A stretch of DNA of 64,000 nucleotides from Cohnella abietis (GTDB lineage Bacteria > Bacillota > Bacilli > Paenibacillales > Paenibacillaceae). Made by a program: the position numbers and the translations under genes. Below, in pieces: positions 25,505-34,496 of the stretch (positions within the stretch are counted from its first letter, which is position 1; each line of letters opens with the position of its first letter). The DNA is taken from NCBI RefSeq assembly GCF_004295585.1, contig NZ_AP019400.1, positions 4,004,001-4,068,000 of the forward strand, read 5' to 3'. Below the pieces are notes generated by a model, which saw only the letters and a list, made by a program, of their open reading frames with translations, ran no database searches and was not told the origin of the DNA.

Positions 25505-25760
25505 CACAAAAAAACCCATCCCATAAGGGACGAGTTATATTTACCCGTGTTACCACCCTAGTTCCGCCCCAACTGGAGCGACACTCTGCAACGTATCCAA
25601 CAATACGTGTTCCCGCTAACGCTGGAAATGCGGCAGAACCTACTCAAATTTCAGCCTGCTTCTCGGAGATGGCTTTCGGTTACCGCCTGAATGTTGGTTT
25701 TCACCTACCCCAACTCTCTGTGAATCAGCCAAATAACGTACTCTTTCTCTTCAACGAATT
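25505..25760 (-). ncRNA. T-box leader upstream of the aminotransferase
   Basis: On the minus strand a stem I with GAAGAGAAAGAGTAC near 25750, AGAGAGTTGGGGTAGGTG near 25720, the conserved T-box AGGGTGGTAACACGGG at 25544-25559, and a terminator (CGTCCC with GGGATG, then seven T) at 25508-25534 are all present. The specifier codon could not be set with confidence. The region TGAAATTTGAG near 25645 might present TTT (Phe) or ATT (Ile). Confidence 0.92.
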
Positions 25761-25854
25761 ACATATTTTATTCTACCTGCTTGGGGCTATTATAATCATA
25801 TCCCATAATGAAAGCAACACAAATCTTATAAATTCTGCAGCTTACTGCTAAGCG

Positions 25855-26405
25855 AAACCTGGTTTCCCGGCATTTAGTACGCTCTCAGCGGCTTGCAGCA
25901 CACCAAAACCCGGTTTTCCACCATTTAGTACGCTCTCAGCGGCTTACAACACACCTAAACCCGTTTTCCACCAATTAGTCCGTTCACAGCGGCTTGCAGT
26001 ACACCGAAACCCGCTTTCCAGGCATTTAGTCCGTTCACAGCGGCTTGCAGCACACCAAAACCCGGTTTTCCACCATTTAGTCCGTCCACAGCGGCTTACA
26101 GCTTTCCGACCTCCGGTTTTCCACCATTTAGTCCGTTAACAGCGGCTTACAGCTCTCCGAAACCCGCTTTCCCGGCATTTAGTCCGTTCACAGCGGCTTA
26201 CAGCTCTCCGAAACCTGGTTTCCCGGCATTTAGTCCGTCCACAGCTGCTTGCAGCTCTCCGAAACCCGGTTTCCCACCATTTAGTACGTCCACAGCGGCT
26301 TGCAGCACACCAAAACCCGGTTTTCCACCATTTAATCCGTCCACAGCGGCTTACAGTTCTCCGACCTCCGGTTTTCCACCATTTAGTCCGCTCTCAACGG
26401 CTCAC
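25855..26405. repeat. Array 5: eleven 51-bp tandem repeats
   Basis: TTAGTMCG motifs have TAGT (one TAAT) at 25875, 25926, 25976, 26027, 26078, 26129, 26180, 26231, 26282, 26333 and 26384: all steps are 51 bp except one of 50. The unit (CAGCGGCTTACAGCTCTCC, then ACCCGGTTTTCC, then ACCATTTAGTCCG) belongs to the same family as array 2, 20 kb away. It lies between the T-box leader and the stop of the EamA gene, with no clear terminator between it and that gene. Confidence 0.97.
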
Positions 26406-26480
26406 ACACAAATCTAATAGATCCCTGACCTGCACACTATATCAACCGATTGCACGTCGGCATCATAGCATTATCACACC

Positions 26481-27422
26481 TCAAGCTTGGACAGGCCTCC
26501 GCCGCATCATCTTAAATACTTCGGGCAAAGCCACGCCAAGAAGCACCAAGACAACTCCCACCCACTGAAGCAGGCTTACATCCTCGTGAAGTACGATTGC
26601 TGATAGCATAACTGCCACAGGAAGCTCGGAAGCCCCTAGAATGCTCGTCATACCTTCCCCTATATGTGGAACCCCTATCGCAAACAACACCGGAGGAAGG
26701 AATGCGCCAAAGAAGCCAAGCAGAATACCGAAAATCAATAAATTTTCCAATAGGAGTCCATTCACTAAAAAGTGAGGTGGGAACAAAATGAACACAAGAA
26801 GCATTCCCCCAGTAATCATCCAACCGCTGCGATAAGCCGGGTGAACCGAAGGGACAGCCTTTCCACTAAACACAATGAATAACGAATAGCTCACAGCTGC
26901 CAGCAAACCTAACATGACGCCAGTCCAGTTAAAATTATCGACTCCTTGCTGAACAACACCCGCTGCTAGCAATGTACCTCCGAACAGAATGACTAACGTC
27001 AGTAACATAATTCCATCTGGCCGCTTCCGTTGTCCAATTGCATGAATAAGTACGCCCATCCAAGTAAATTGAAATAGAAGTAAAATGGCTAGAGAATTAG
27101 GAATATAGCGCAACGATTCGTAGTATAGTAACCCCGTAATCGCTTGTGGGGTGCCGGCTGCCATCAGGATCAGCCTCATTTTCCAAGTTACTTTTACCGT
27201 TGGCGTCTTTACTGAGTCTGGGTTCGAGATGTGAGATTGCTTCTTACGCCGCTCACGCCATTGAATGACATACACAAGTGCCCATGACATTAGAAATCCA
27301 GTGAACAGCTGACTACCTACGACTTCGCCCAACGAATATCCTTGATCATATGCTTTTACAACGATGGTAGATAAAATGCCATAGCATATTGCTCCCACTA
27401 GAACGGCTAATCTGTATTTCAT
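26481..27422 (-). CDS. EamA/DMT family exporter under a purine riboswitch
   Basis: About 313 residues with ten membrane helices and two EamA repeats (RLAVLVGAICYGILSTIVVKAY... and FNWTGVMLGLLAAVSYSLFIVFSGKAV... ; C-terminal SILGASELPVAVMLSAIVLHEDVSLLQWVGVVLVLLGV). The family consists of small-metabolite transporters, often exporters of amino acids or nucleosides. I chose the ATG at 27422; a TTG at 27470 would lie near the riboswitch T tract. The guanine-type aptamer upstream, arranged as an apparent ON switch, suggests that it exports a purine base or nucleoside, analogous to PbuE but from a different transporter family. That substrate is inference. Confidence 0.9.
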   Translation of the reverse strand: MKYRLAVLVGAICYGILSTIVVKAYDQGYSLGEVVGSQLFTGFLMSWALVYVIQWRERRKKQSHISNPDSVKTPTVKVTWKMRLILMAAGTPQAITGLLYYESLRYIPNSLAILLLFQFTWMGVLIHAIGQRKRPDGIMLLTLVILFGGTLLAAGVVQQGVDNFNWTGVMLGLLAAVSYSLFIVFSGKAVPSVHPAYRSGWMITGGMLLVFILFPPHFLVNGLLLENLLIFGILLGFFGAFLPPVLFAIGVPHIGEGMTSILGASELPVAVMLSAIVLHEDVSLLQWVGVVLVLLGVALPEVFKMMRRRPVQA

Positions 27423-27468
27423 TCCTACGATGACCCCCACTTTTTCTAATGATTCCGAATGTAAAACC

Positions 27469-27528
27469 AAAAAAATCCTACTAGAAATATAGAATCATCA
27501 ACACATGATTCTATATTCGTAGTAAGGA
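27469..27528 (-). terminator. Riboswitch-controlled terminator
   Basis: On the minus strand TCCTTACTA then AATATAGAATCAT pairs with ATGATTCTATATT then TAGTAGGA around GTGTTG, followed immediately by seven T (27469-27475). The 5' arm contains the 3' strands of aptamer helices P3 and P1, so aptamer folding and terminator folding exclude each other. Confidence 0.85.
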
Positions 27529-27580
27529 AGTTAAGGCTTCCCGTAGAGACCCCCACCCTTAATTCGTGAGGTTATACGAA
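27516..27580 (-). ncRNA. Purine riboswitch aptamer, guanine type
   Basis: The minus strand shows P1 (TTCGTA with TACGAA), J1/2 TATAA, P2 (CCTCAC with GTGGGG), loop L2 ending in GG, J2/3 GTCTCTAC, P3 (GGGAAG with CTTCCT), loop L3 CCTTAA starting in CC for the loop-loop contact, and J3/1 TAC. The specificity nucleotide (position 74 in xpt numbering) is C, which selects guanine. It directly precedes the EamA gene. The 27581-27665 remainder of the gap is AT-rich and presumably holds the promoter. Confidence 0.88.
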
Positions 27581-27665
27581 AGAAATATGAATTTTAATTA
27601 AGCAACAGGTCGATTATTGCATGCTGATTTAGCTGTTGTCAACAGAAGTTTCCTTTGGAGCTCAT

Positions 27666-28364
27666 TCAATATTGAGGATTGGGATATGGCTGAGGATAGT
27701 AACCATAAGGGTACTCCCCATTGGCTTGTTGATAGTAGGCTTGATTGTGATATAGCTGCCGGGCATACATTTGTTGAGGTTGCTGTGGCTGCTGCTGTGG
27801 CACTACCGTCATTGTTCCTTGAACCTGGGTTTTATTACAGTCGGTAGGCGGACCTATGAAAACAGTGCTTTTGATGGGAGACAGAGTATCCTTGACCTTC
27901 GCTTCGTCTAGACAATAAGTGTGCGCCAAAATATTGGCAGGTGTTAATCTCAAAATGTCGGAGCCTAAAATAACCTCTGGTATTGGCGCATCGAAGATGG
28001 ACAGAAAATGTGTGTTATCAACCGTTGCTACGATATAATGCCACCAACCTTGCGGTACATTGGCTACTTGACCTGGCTTTAGGGGGAAATGTAGCAGGAC
28101 ATTCGTAAACGGATTAATGACGGAAATAACTGCAGCTCCTGAAATACAATAGACTAGTTCAGCGGCATTCTGATGATAATGAGGTTCTATGACGTTCCCT
28201 GTGCTGAGGAAAATATCTAACAACGATGTATTTTCTAAAGTATTGAGCTGCTTGATGGACAACACATTGATATAATTCTGTGCGTTCTTCTTGAAAAGGG
28301 TGTTATTGTTCAAATCATAGGTGAACTGCGTCGTTGATGCTGTGTAATCCATATAGGAAGTCAA
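27666..28364 (-). CDS. Cupin-domain protein with Gln/Tyr/Pro-rich tail
   Basis: A single cupin barrel (about residues 35-150) shows motif 1 as GNVIEPHYHQNAAELVYCISG, with its metal-binding His and Glu residues, and a later PGQVANVPQGWWHYIVA for motif 2. The carboxy end is low complexity (PQQQPQQPQQMYARQLYHNQ, then PYGYYPQPYPNPQ), a composition seen in spore coat or surface proteins. It resembles the oxalate-decarboxylase-like cupins, but activity is not proven. The start is probably TTG at 28364 (AGGAAATAGG upstream); the ATG at 28352 is possible. It is monocistronic. Confidence 0.82.
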   Translation of the reverse strand: MTSYMDYTASTTQFTYDLNNNTLFKKNAQNYINVLSIKQLNTLENTSLLDIFLSTGNVIEPHYHQNAAELVYCISGAAVISVINPFTNVLLHFPLKPGQVANVPQGWWHYIVATVDNTHFLSIFDAPIPEVILGSDILRLTPANILAHTYCLDEAKVKDTLSPIKSTVFIGPPTDCNKTQVQGTMTVVPQQQPQQPQQMYARQLYHNQAYYQQANGEYPYGYYPQPYPNPQY

Positions 28365-28456
28365 ACCTATTTCCTGCCCTTCTGTATTTGAAATCTATCC
28401 GTCACTTTACCTCGATAGAATATGCATATGCCCATCCGCAAGTGCGGATTTTATCG

Positions 28457-28488
28457 TAAAAAAGCATTCCAGAGGTTTAAGGGATGCT
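28457..28488 (-). terminator. Terminator after the lipoprotein gene
   Basis: On the minus strand AGCATCCC pairs with GGAATGCT around TTAAACCTCT, followed by six T. It ends the transcript of the gene stopping at 28502. Confidence 0.85.
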
Positions 28489-28501
28489 CATTAGTAAAAT
28501 A

Positions 28502-30271
28502 TTATTGGGGAAAATCCGGAACATACTCATCCCTTATTCCCATAAGCCCGTCTCCGAAGATAATGTTTATTTGATGCTTTACCTTCTTGCTGTCTTTAAT
28601 GATATACGTAAACCAGCTCTCATAATGAACCGAGGCGCTGTCCAAATCCATGCTCTCTTTATATTTCTTGATCGTTTTCTCGGCAACCTCTATCGGAACT
28701 TCAAGATCATCTGAATTCAAGAAAGCAGCTAACTCCTGTGCTTTATTAGCCTTAATAAGCTTTAAGTATTCCTGGGCCATGCTCTCCGAAAATGGAAAAT
28801 AAGTAACAAAGGAATTATCAATTTTTAAGTGTCCACTGGAATCGTATATAATAACCAAAATTTGCGTTTCCCTGTGCTTTTCCAGTTGTTGAGCATTGTT
28901 TCCGTTGTCGGTTATTCTAAATACATATTGCCCATGCTCAGGGCGCGTGCCATTCTCACTTAGATCAATCTTTTCCTCTAAAGTAGCCAGATCGAAGTTT
29001 TTCTCAAAACCTTTAATGATTTCTTTGGCTTGCTTCAATTGAGTGACATACGAATTAGTATTGGACAATAGCTTTAGCAAGCCTTCAGCATCCCGGGCTT
29101 TGAGTAATTTAAGGAATACCGCCGCTTCTTGTATCGCTTGGTCCATTTCTTTATCGCCAATAAGCTCAGCTTCATTTTCAGTCGCATATTTCTCCAGTTC
29201 CGGAAGCAGAAGTTTTATGGTACTTTTATCAACAATATCCATAGTGTCACTTTCCAATAACACCCTAGTCTCGTCAATTATTTGATTGATATTATGATTG
29301 CTGCAGTAATAAGCAATGAGGGGTGCTACAGCATAGATATATTTATTTTCTATACCTGATAAGGATTTGATCGTTCGTTGCTTGTGAGTGATGAACAGTT
29401 CGCCAACAATAGCCGAAAAGGATTCTGTTAAGGCACCGTCCAAATTCGTTGTGGCCTTCATTATTTGTGCCGTCCCAGTTCCATCAACAAGACTGATATT
29501 AGCGAAAATAAAATCAAGCAGCTGAGTTGGATTATCTGGATATGTAGCTAAGTACCTTTTCCAATCAATGTGGTTAATTTGAGTGAAAATATCGTTTATT
29601 TTCGCTTTATTGGATTTTTTACTATTTAAGGCCGTCCAGATCTCCTCGTTGTAATTAACTGTGGTTAAATCAGTTCGTTCAGCCTTGGGCATCCAGCCTA
29701 CAACCTTACCCATAATCTGATCGTGTGAAAGCGGCCCATTGTTGATACTATTGTTGAAGCTTCGCCACCAAACATCTCCCATTACATAGTATTGTTTAGG
29801 GGGAATAACTAGATCAATGTCAAACTCGGATAAAAACTTCCTATCCGTCGCCACGGCTCCATTTCCATAAAAGGTGTCTAGCTTACGGTCATTGATATAG
29901 ATTTGCCCCTTTGTTATTCGTAGAGCTTCTCCAGGAAGAGCAATAACTCTTGCAACGGCATACTCTTGCTGGCTTACCTGATCAGTTCCTTCTTGATTCG
30001 CAGTTATTGTGTAACAAATGAAATCTCCTCGTGCGACCTCATGATTCAGATAATAGGAAGCATCCACGACTAACCGTGAACCAATACCGTACTGCATGGA
30101 AATAGCCATACTATCGTCATCGATCTTATGTATGAACTGGTTGTCCGTGATTTTCTTTATCACTGGTAAATCATATACGGTAAATTCGTCCTTCATCACT
30201 GGCTCATCTTTGCAGCCTGACAAGATCAGCAACGCAGCCAAAGTAATGAATGCCACAACATATTTCTTCAT
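28502..30271 (-). CDS. Lipoprotein with an inactive-looking signal peptidase I domain
   Basis: The lipobox LILSGC places the lipidated Cys at residue 20. Residues 50-192 follow the S26 signal peptidase layout: DDDSMAISM for the Ser box (Ser54), YAVARVIALPGE for the KR(I/V)IG(L)PGD box, IYINDRKL, and YYVMGDVWWRSFNNSINNGPLSHDQIMGKVVG for the GDNRxxSxDSR region. The general-base Lys is replaced by Ala107, so peptidase activity is unlikely. The remaining 400 residues hold two related C-terminal modules (AEGLLKLLSNTNSYV... and AQELAAFLNSDDLEV...), each ending in strands like ILVIIYDSSGHLKI. The role is unknown; it may bind signal peptides or nascent lipoproteins. The ATG at 30271 has GGGAG upstream. 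Confidence 0.78.
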   Translation of the reverse strand: MKKYVVAFITLAALLILSGCKDEPVMKDEFTVYDLPVIKKITDNQFIHKIDDDSMAISMQYGIGSRLVVDASYYLNHEVARGDFICYTITANQEGTDQVSQQEYAVARVIALPGEALRITKGQIYINDRKLDTFYGNGAVATDRKFLSEFDIDLVIPPKQYYVMGDVWWRSFNNSINNGPLSHDQIMGKVVGWMPKAERTDLTTVNYNEEIWTALNSKKSNKAKINDIFTQINHIDWKRYLATYPDNPTQLLDFIFANISLVDGTGTAQIMKATTNLDGALTESFSAIVGELFITHKQRTIKSLSGIENKYIYAVAPLIAYYCSNHNINQIIDETRVLLESDTMDIVDKSTIKLLLPELEKYATENEAELIGDKEMDQAIQEAAVFLKLLKARDAEGLLKLLSNTNSYVTQLKQAKEIIKGFEKNFDLATLEEKIDLSENGTRPEHGQYVFRITDNGNNAQQLEKHRETQILVIIYDSSGHLKIDNSFVTYFPFSESMAQEYLKLIKANKAQELAAFLNSDDLEVPIEVAEKTIKKYKESMDLDSASVHYESWFTYIIKDSKKVKHQINIIFGDGLMGIRDEYVPDFPQ

Positions 30272-30394
30272 TCACAGCATCTCCCAGCCAGTTACAATAA
30301 TGTTCCTCTACAACTTAAACGCTAGTAAGACCATATTTGTTCCTAAAAAATACCTAAAAACCCATAATTGACACATCTTCAGGATGGGGGACAC

Positions 30395-31670
30395 TGTGAG
30401 GGACTATCGTAAGCTCCAATCATGACCAGTCGCTGACCCGTTACTCGATAATTTCGTATACCTCACTCCAATCAAGCCTCCTCTCAGACCCGTTACTCGA
30501 CTTTTTCGAGCATCTCCCTCCATTTGAGCCCCTTCGTAGACCCGTTACTCGATAATTTCGTATACCTCACTCCAATCAAGCCTCCTCTCAGACCCGTTAC
30601 TCGACTTTTTCGAGCATCTCCCTCCATTTGTGCCCCTTCGCTGACCTATTACTCGAAAATCGTACAACTCTCCCCAATCGTGCATCACACAATACCCAGT
30701 TACACGACTTTTTCGAGCATCTCCCTCCATACGTGCCCTTTCGCTGACCAGTTACTCGAAAAATTCGTACACCTCACTCCATTCGTGACCCTTCACAGAC
30801 CCGTTATTCGAAAAATTCGTATACCTCCGTCAAATCATGCCTCCTCCCAGACCCGTTACACGACTTTTTCGAGCATCTCCCTCCATTTGCGCCCCTTCGT
30901 AGACCCGTTACTCGAATATTTCGTATACCTCACTCCAATCAAGCCTCCTCTCAGACCCATTACTCGACTTTTTCGAGCATCTCCCTCCATTTGTGCCCCT
31001 TCGCTGACCTGTTACTCGAAAATTTCGTACAACTCTCCCCAATCGTGCATCCCACTAGACCAGTTACTCGACTTTTTCGAGCATCTTCCTCCATACGTGC
31101 CCCTTCGTAGACCCGTTATTCGAAAATTTCGTATACCTCACTCCAATCAAGCCTCCTCACAGACCCGTTACTCGACTTTTTCGAGCATCTCCCTCCATTT
31201 TTGCCCCTTCACAGACCCGTTATTCGAAAATTCGTATACCTCCGTCAAATCATGCCTCCTCCCAGACCCGTTACACGACTTTTTCGAGCATCTCCCTCCA
31301 TTTGCGCCCCTTCGCTGACCTATTACTCGAAAATATCGTACAACTCTCCCCAATCGTGCATCACACAAGACCAGTTACTCGACTTTTTCGAGCATCTCCC
31401 TCCATTCGTGCCACTTAGCTGACCTATTACTCGAAAATATCGTACAACTCTCCCCAATCGTGCATCCTCACAGACCATTTACTCGACTTTTTCGAGCATC
31501 TCCCTCCATACGTGCCCTTTCGCTGACCTGTTACTCGAAAATTTCGTACACCTCACTCCATTCGTGACCCTTCGCGGGCCTGTTACTCGAAAATTTCGTA
31601 CACCTCACTCCATTCGTGTTGCATCACAGCGCCATTAATCGATTCTTTCGAGCATCTCCCTCCAATCTCA
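30395..31670. repeat. Array 6: about 24 units of 52 bp, alternating two types
   Basis: Units begin with GTTACTCG at 30440, 30492, 30544, 30596 and so on, with 51-52 bp steps. Type B contains CTCGACTTTTTCGAG, a perfect 5-bp stem with a CTTTT loop, then CATCTCCCTCCATTTG. Type A contains CTCGAAAATTTCGTA, then CACCTCACTCCAATC. A and B mostly alternate (104-bp higher-order repeat), with A-A doublets near 30750 and 31530. I count about eleven B and thirteen A units. A 264-codon plus-strand frame crosses it but has no supported start. The 30272-30394 stretch shows no gene. Confidence 0.96.
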
Positions 31671-31708
31671 TCTTTCGACAGACAGCGTCGTTTGTTAATT
31701 TCCAGCAA

Positions 31709-31758
31709 CAAAAAACCAGGACTGAGCAGGTAGTTAACCTTGTCTCAGCCCTGGTTTC
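31709..31758 (-). terminator. Minus-strand terminator beside array 6
   Basis: GAAACCAGGGCTGAG pairs with CTCAGTCCTGGTTTT-type sequence on the minus strand, followed by a T run. It would stop any transcript entering array 6 from the right, including read-through from the YhgE gene. The 31759-31956 stretch holds the presumed promoter of the next gene and nothing else I can support. Confidence 0.75.
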
Positions 31759-31956
31759 AAAACCTCTATATATCTTCATGGCGCAGCGAATTTATTAATC
31801 CCATATTTACCATAGTGAATTATCACCTGAACTATCAATGGATCAATATCAAAGGATAACAAAAATGTGTACACCAGCATAAAATTGGATTATATTGGAA
31901 TTTAACGAAGGTGTAACTCGCCTTGTCACATACTATATATAGGAGGCTGAATACGC

Positions 31957-32166
31957 ATGTTCATGTTCAAATTGCTTCCAGTCCTTTTTATTATATTAGG
32001 AGCTGTTGGAGTTTTCTTTCCGAGAATTTCCTGGTACCTAGGTATCGGTTGGCAATTCAAAAATGCTGAACCGAGCACAGCAGCCCTTGTTTCAGCTCGA
32101 ATAAGTGGCATCTTAGCTATCGCTGCAGGTGTTTTCCTTCTTACTTCAGGTATTCTTCCTAATTGA
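31957..32166 (+). CDS. Small two-helix membrane protein (DUF6199-like)
   Basis: This 69-residue protein has hydrophobic helices at about 4-23 and 48-66 and a central WYLGIGWQFKNAEPSTAALVSARISG. The W-F-K-AEPS-R-G pattern is like the small DUF6199 membrane family. The function is unknown. The ATG at 31957 has a strong TAGGAGG ribosome site. It is convergent with the YhgE gene, with 19 bp between the stops. Confidence 0.75.
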   Translation: MFMFKLLPVLFIILGAVGVFFPRISWYLGIGWQFKNAEPSTAALVSARISGILAIAAGVFLLTSGILPN

Positions 32167-32185
32167 CTTATCCAGTCAGCCCAAC

Positions 32186-34369
32186 CTAAAGCTTCACCGG
32201 CATAAGCTGCTCTTCCTCCACTTTCCCCTTACCTCTGCTAATGAAATACACAAAGGTCAGAATGAGAGAGACGAGCAGATAAGGTGCAAATCGGGCAACC
32301 TGGCTCCACATATCATTATAATTCCCGCTAGATATGACATCTCTAAATCCACGGATCGTATAGGTCATGGGCAGCCAAGGATTCATCGCCTTAGCCCAGC
32401 CGGGAAGAAGCTCAAGTGGGAATGTGCCTGCGCTAGACGCAAGCTGAAAAATCATTATTAGCAGCACAACAAATCGGCCAGGCAAATCCAACCACGTCAC
32501 AATGGCTTGGACCATGAACATAAACGTAAAGCCCGCCAAAGCGGTATACAAATAGAAGAGCGGAACACTCTGAACTTTAAGCCCCAGTATATAGACAAGA
32601 ATTGTTACTGCAATTAGGGACTGGGCTAAGCTAATGCAAGCGAAGGTTAGTGTTTTGCTAACAAATACAGAAATTCCGGATGCCCCGTCAACGATACTGC
32701 TTCGGGCAGATATGATCGTCGTAAACACAAGTGCACCCGCAAATAAAGCCATAGAAATAAAGTACGGCGCTATACCGTTACCATATATCGTCACCTTCCG
32801 CTCGTTACTCGATATCATCGCGACGGGTTGGGCAAGCATTTGGATCATTTTATCATTGGCTTTAATCATTGAAGTCTTATCCGCAGCTTCAGTTAATTTA
32901 CTAGCCAATTCATGCGCACCATTGACAAGCTTTCCTGCTCCTTCACCTAACGGCGCAGTTGCAGCATTCAGCTGCGAAGCCCCACTAGCGACCTTACCTA
33001 CTCCCCCTACCATTTGCCCTAGTCCAGTATGTAGCTTCGTTGCTCCTACATTTAATTGTTTCGCACCTTCGGCTAGCTTGCTGCTGCCCGTTGTGATTTG
33101 ATTAAATTTAGAGTTATATTCCTTTAATCCTTCATAGATCTGTTTTTGACCTGTTTGCAGTTCCGTTACCCCTCGAAGCATTGAATCCTGTCCTGTGCTC
33201 AGCTTTTGGCTGCCAGCTAGCAGCTTCTGCTGTCCAGAATAAAGAGCCCCACTCGCAGCTTGAAGTTTTTTCTGTCCGCTTAGCAGTTCCTTGGTGCCCT
33301 TAGCAACCTCTTGGCTAGCTGCTAACAGCTTCTGCAGCTGAGGGTCGGAAGCAAGACTCTCATTGGAATCCATCGCCTTCTGTAGCCCTGTAGCAACCTG
33401 TGCGCTCCCAGTAGACAGCTCATCAATAGATGACAACGATGATCCCAGTCCATCATTCAGCTGCCCGCTTCCGGTCACCGTGCTTTGCAGGCCAGCCGTT
33501 AGTTGATCAGCTGCAGCCTTAGAAGACTTTATTCCGGCAGTAATAGCCGTTGACCCCTGCTCGGTCTTCAATGCGCCTTCCTGTAACCCTATTCCAGCAG
33601 CAGCAAGCTTCTTGGCTCCCAACGACAGCTCAGAAGCCCCGTTATTTAATTGAATGACTCCCGTTTGCAATGCACCCGCTCCATCTTTTAACAACCCTAC
33701 GCTACTATCCAGAGTGCCCGCACCCTTCGCAAGCTCAGCGAGACTGGAGCTGAACTTTACTATGCCATCGTTGAGCTGAACGGCACCTGTATTCAAGTCA
33801 TTCGAGCCTTTACTGGCTAAGGAAAGTCCGCTGCTTAACGACTCAAACTGTGTAAATATACTGCGCGAGTATGCCTCGGTAACATTATGAGAAAGCCTTT
33901 CTTTAAGCTCCTTCGATACATTTTCACTAATCTGTCCAGCCACGAAATTGTAATAGCTATTCGATTCAAAAAGGATAGATGCCTGTTTCGGATTATCACT
34001 CGACAATGTAGCAATATCCTGAGAGAAATTAGCCGGGATCGTAATAGAAGCATAATAATGATTACCCTTCATTCCTTGGTCGGCTTCTTCCTTGTTGACG
34101 AAGCTCCAAGCAAAGCTGTTGTTATTCGATAACTCGTCAACAAAGTCTTTACCAACGTTTAAGCTTTTTCCTTCATAGCTTGCTCCCTGATCCATATTAA
34201 CGATAGCAACCGGGAGATTGCTGAGCTGTCCATAAGGATTCCAAGTCCCTCTAATCAAGAATCCACTATATAGGGTGGGTATAAAGGCAACTGCAATAAA
34301 GCTAATGACAAGCATCGGCTTATGTATGAAGTAACGGAAGGATTGCTTGAATACGTGAAAGGGATGCAT
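32186..34369 (-). CDS. YhgE/Pip domain membrane protein
   Basis: This 727-residue protein has one N-terminal membrane helix (LVISFIAVAFIPTLYSG), the Pip/YhgE N-terminal extracellular domain (GTWNPYGQLSNLPVAIVNMDQGASYEGKSLNVG), and a long run of LNDGxxxL/LxxGAxxL heptad-like repeats (about 195-500). Five or six C-terminal ABC-2-type membrane helices follow. Phage infection protein Pip of lactococci and YhgE of Bacillus share this plan; similar proteins are linked to export and type VII secretion. The substrate is unknown. The ATG at 34369 has GGAGG upstream. Confidence 0.92.
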   Translation of the reverse strand: MHPFHVFKQSFRYFIHKPMLVISFIAVAFIPTLYSGFLIRGTWNPYGQLSNLPVAIVNMDQGASYEGKSLNVGKDFVDELSNNNSFAWSFVNKEEADQGMKGNHYYASITIPANFSQDIATLSSDNPKQASILFESNSYYNFVAGQISENVSKELKERLSHNVTEAYSRSIFTQFESLSSGLSLASKGSNDLNTGAVQLNDGIVKFSSSLAELAKGAGTLDSSVGLLKDGAGALQTGVIQLNNGASELSLGAKKLAAAGIGLQEGALKTEQGSTAITAGIKSSKAAADQLTAGLQSTVTGSGQLNDGLGSSLSSIDELSTGSAQVATGLQKAMDSNESLASDPQLQKLLAASQEVAKGTKELLSGQKKLQAASGALYSGQQKLLAGSQKLSTGQDSMLRGVTELQTGQKQIYEGLKEYNSKFNQITTGSSKLAEGAKQLNVGATKLHTGLGQMVGGVGKVASGASQLNAATAPLGEGAGKLVNGAHELASKLTEAADKTSMIKANDKMIQMLAQPVAMISSNERKVTIYGNGIAPYFISMALFAGALVFTTIISARSSIVDGASGISVFVSKTLTFACISLAQSLIAVTILVYILGLKVQSVPLFYLYTALAGFTFMFMVQAIVTWLDLPGRFVVLLIMIFQLASSAGTFPLELLPGWAKAMNPWLPMTYTIRGFRDVISSGNYNDMWSQVARFAPYLLVSLILTFVYFISRGKGKVEEEQLMPVKL

Positions 34370-34458
34370 AGAGTACCTCCGATTTTGTAAAAAAGTTCAG
34401 TGGTAGTATGTAACCTTTACCTTCCCAATATTCAGCTTTAACCGATCTATCTGTGCAC

Positions 34459-34495
34459 AAAAAAACCGCCCCCCTCATCGAGAAGGTACGGTTTT
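34459..34495 (-). terminator. Terminator after the patatin fusion gene
   Basis: On the minus strand AAAACCGTACC pairs with a GGGCGGTTTT-type arm (imperfect), followed by seven T. It sits immediately after the stop at 34497. Confidence 0.75.
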
Positions 34496-34496
34496 G

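Noticed and set aside
27486..27517. Simple transcription-factor operator upstream of the EamA gene
   Set aside because: The 13-bp inverted repeat is better explained as the upper part of the riboswitch terminator, because it continues into TCCT/AGGA pairs and a T7 tract.
30524..31318. 264-codon plus-strand frame over array 6
   Set aside because: It spans non-coding repeats with a 52-bp period, has no ribosome site and shows no protein-like repeat phase.
30395..31670. CRISPR array
   Set aside because: Whole units are repeated; there are no unique spacers between constant repeats and no cas genes in the window.
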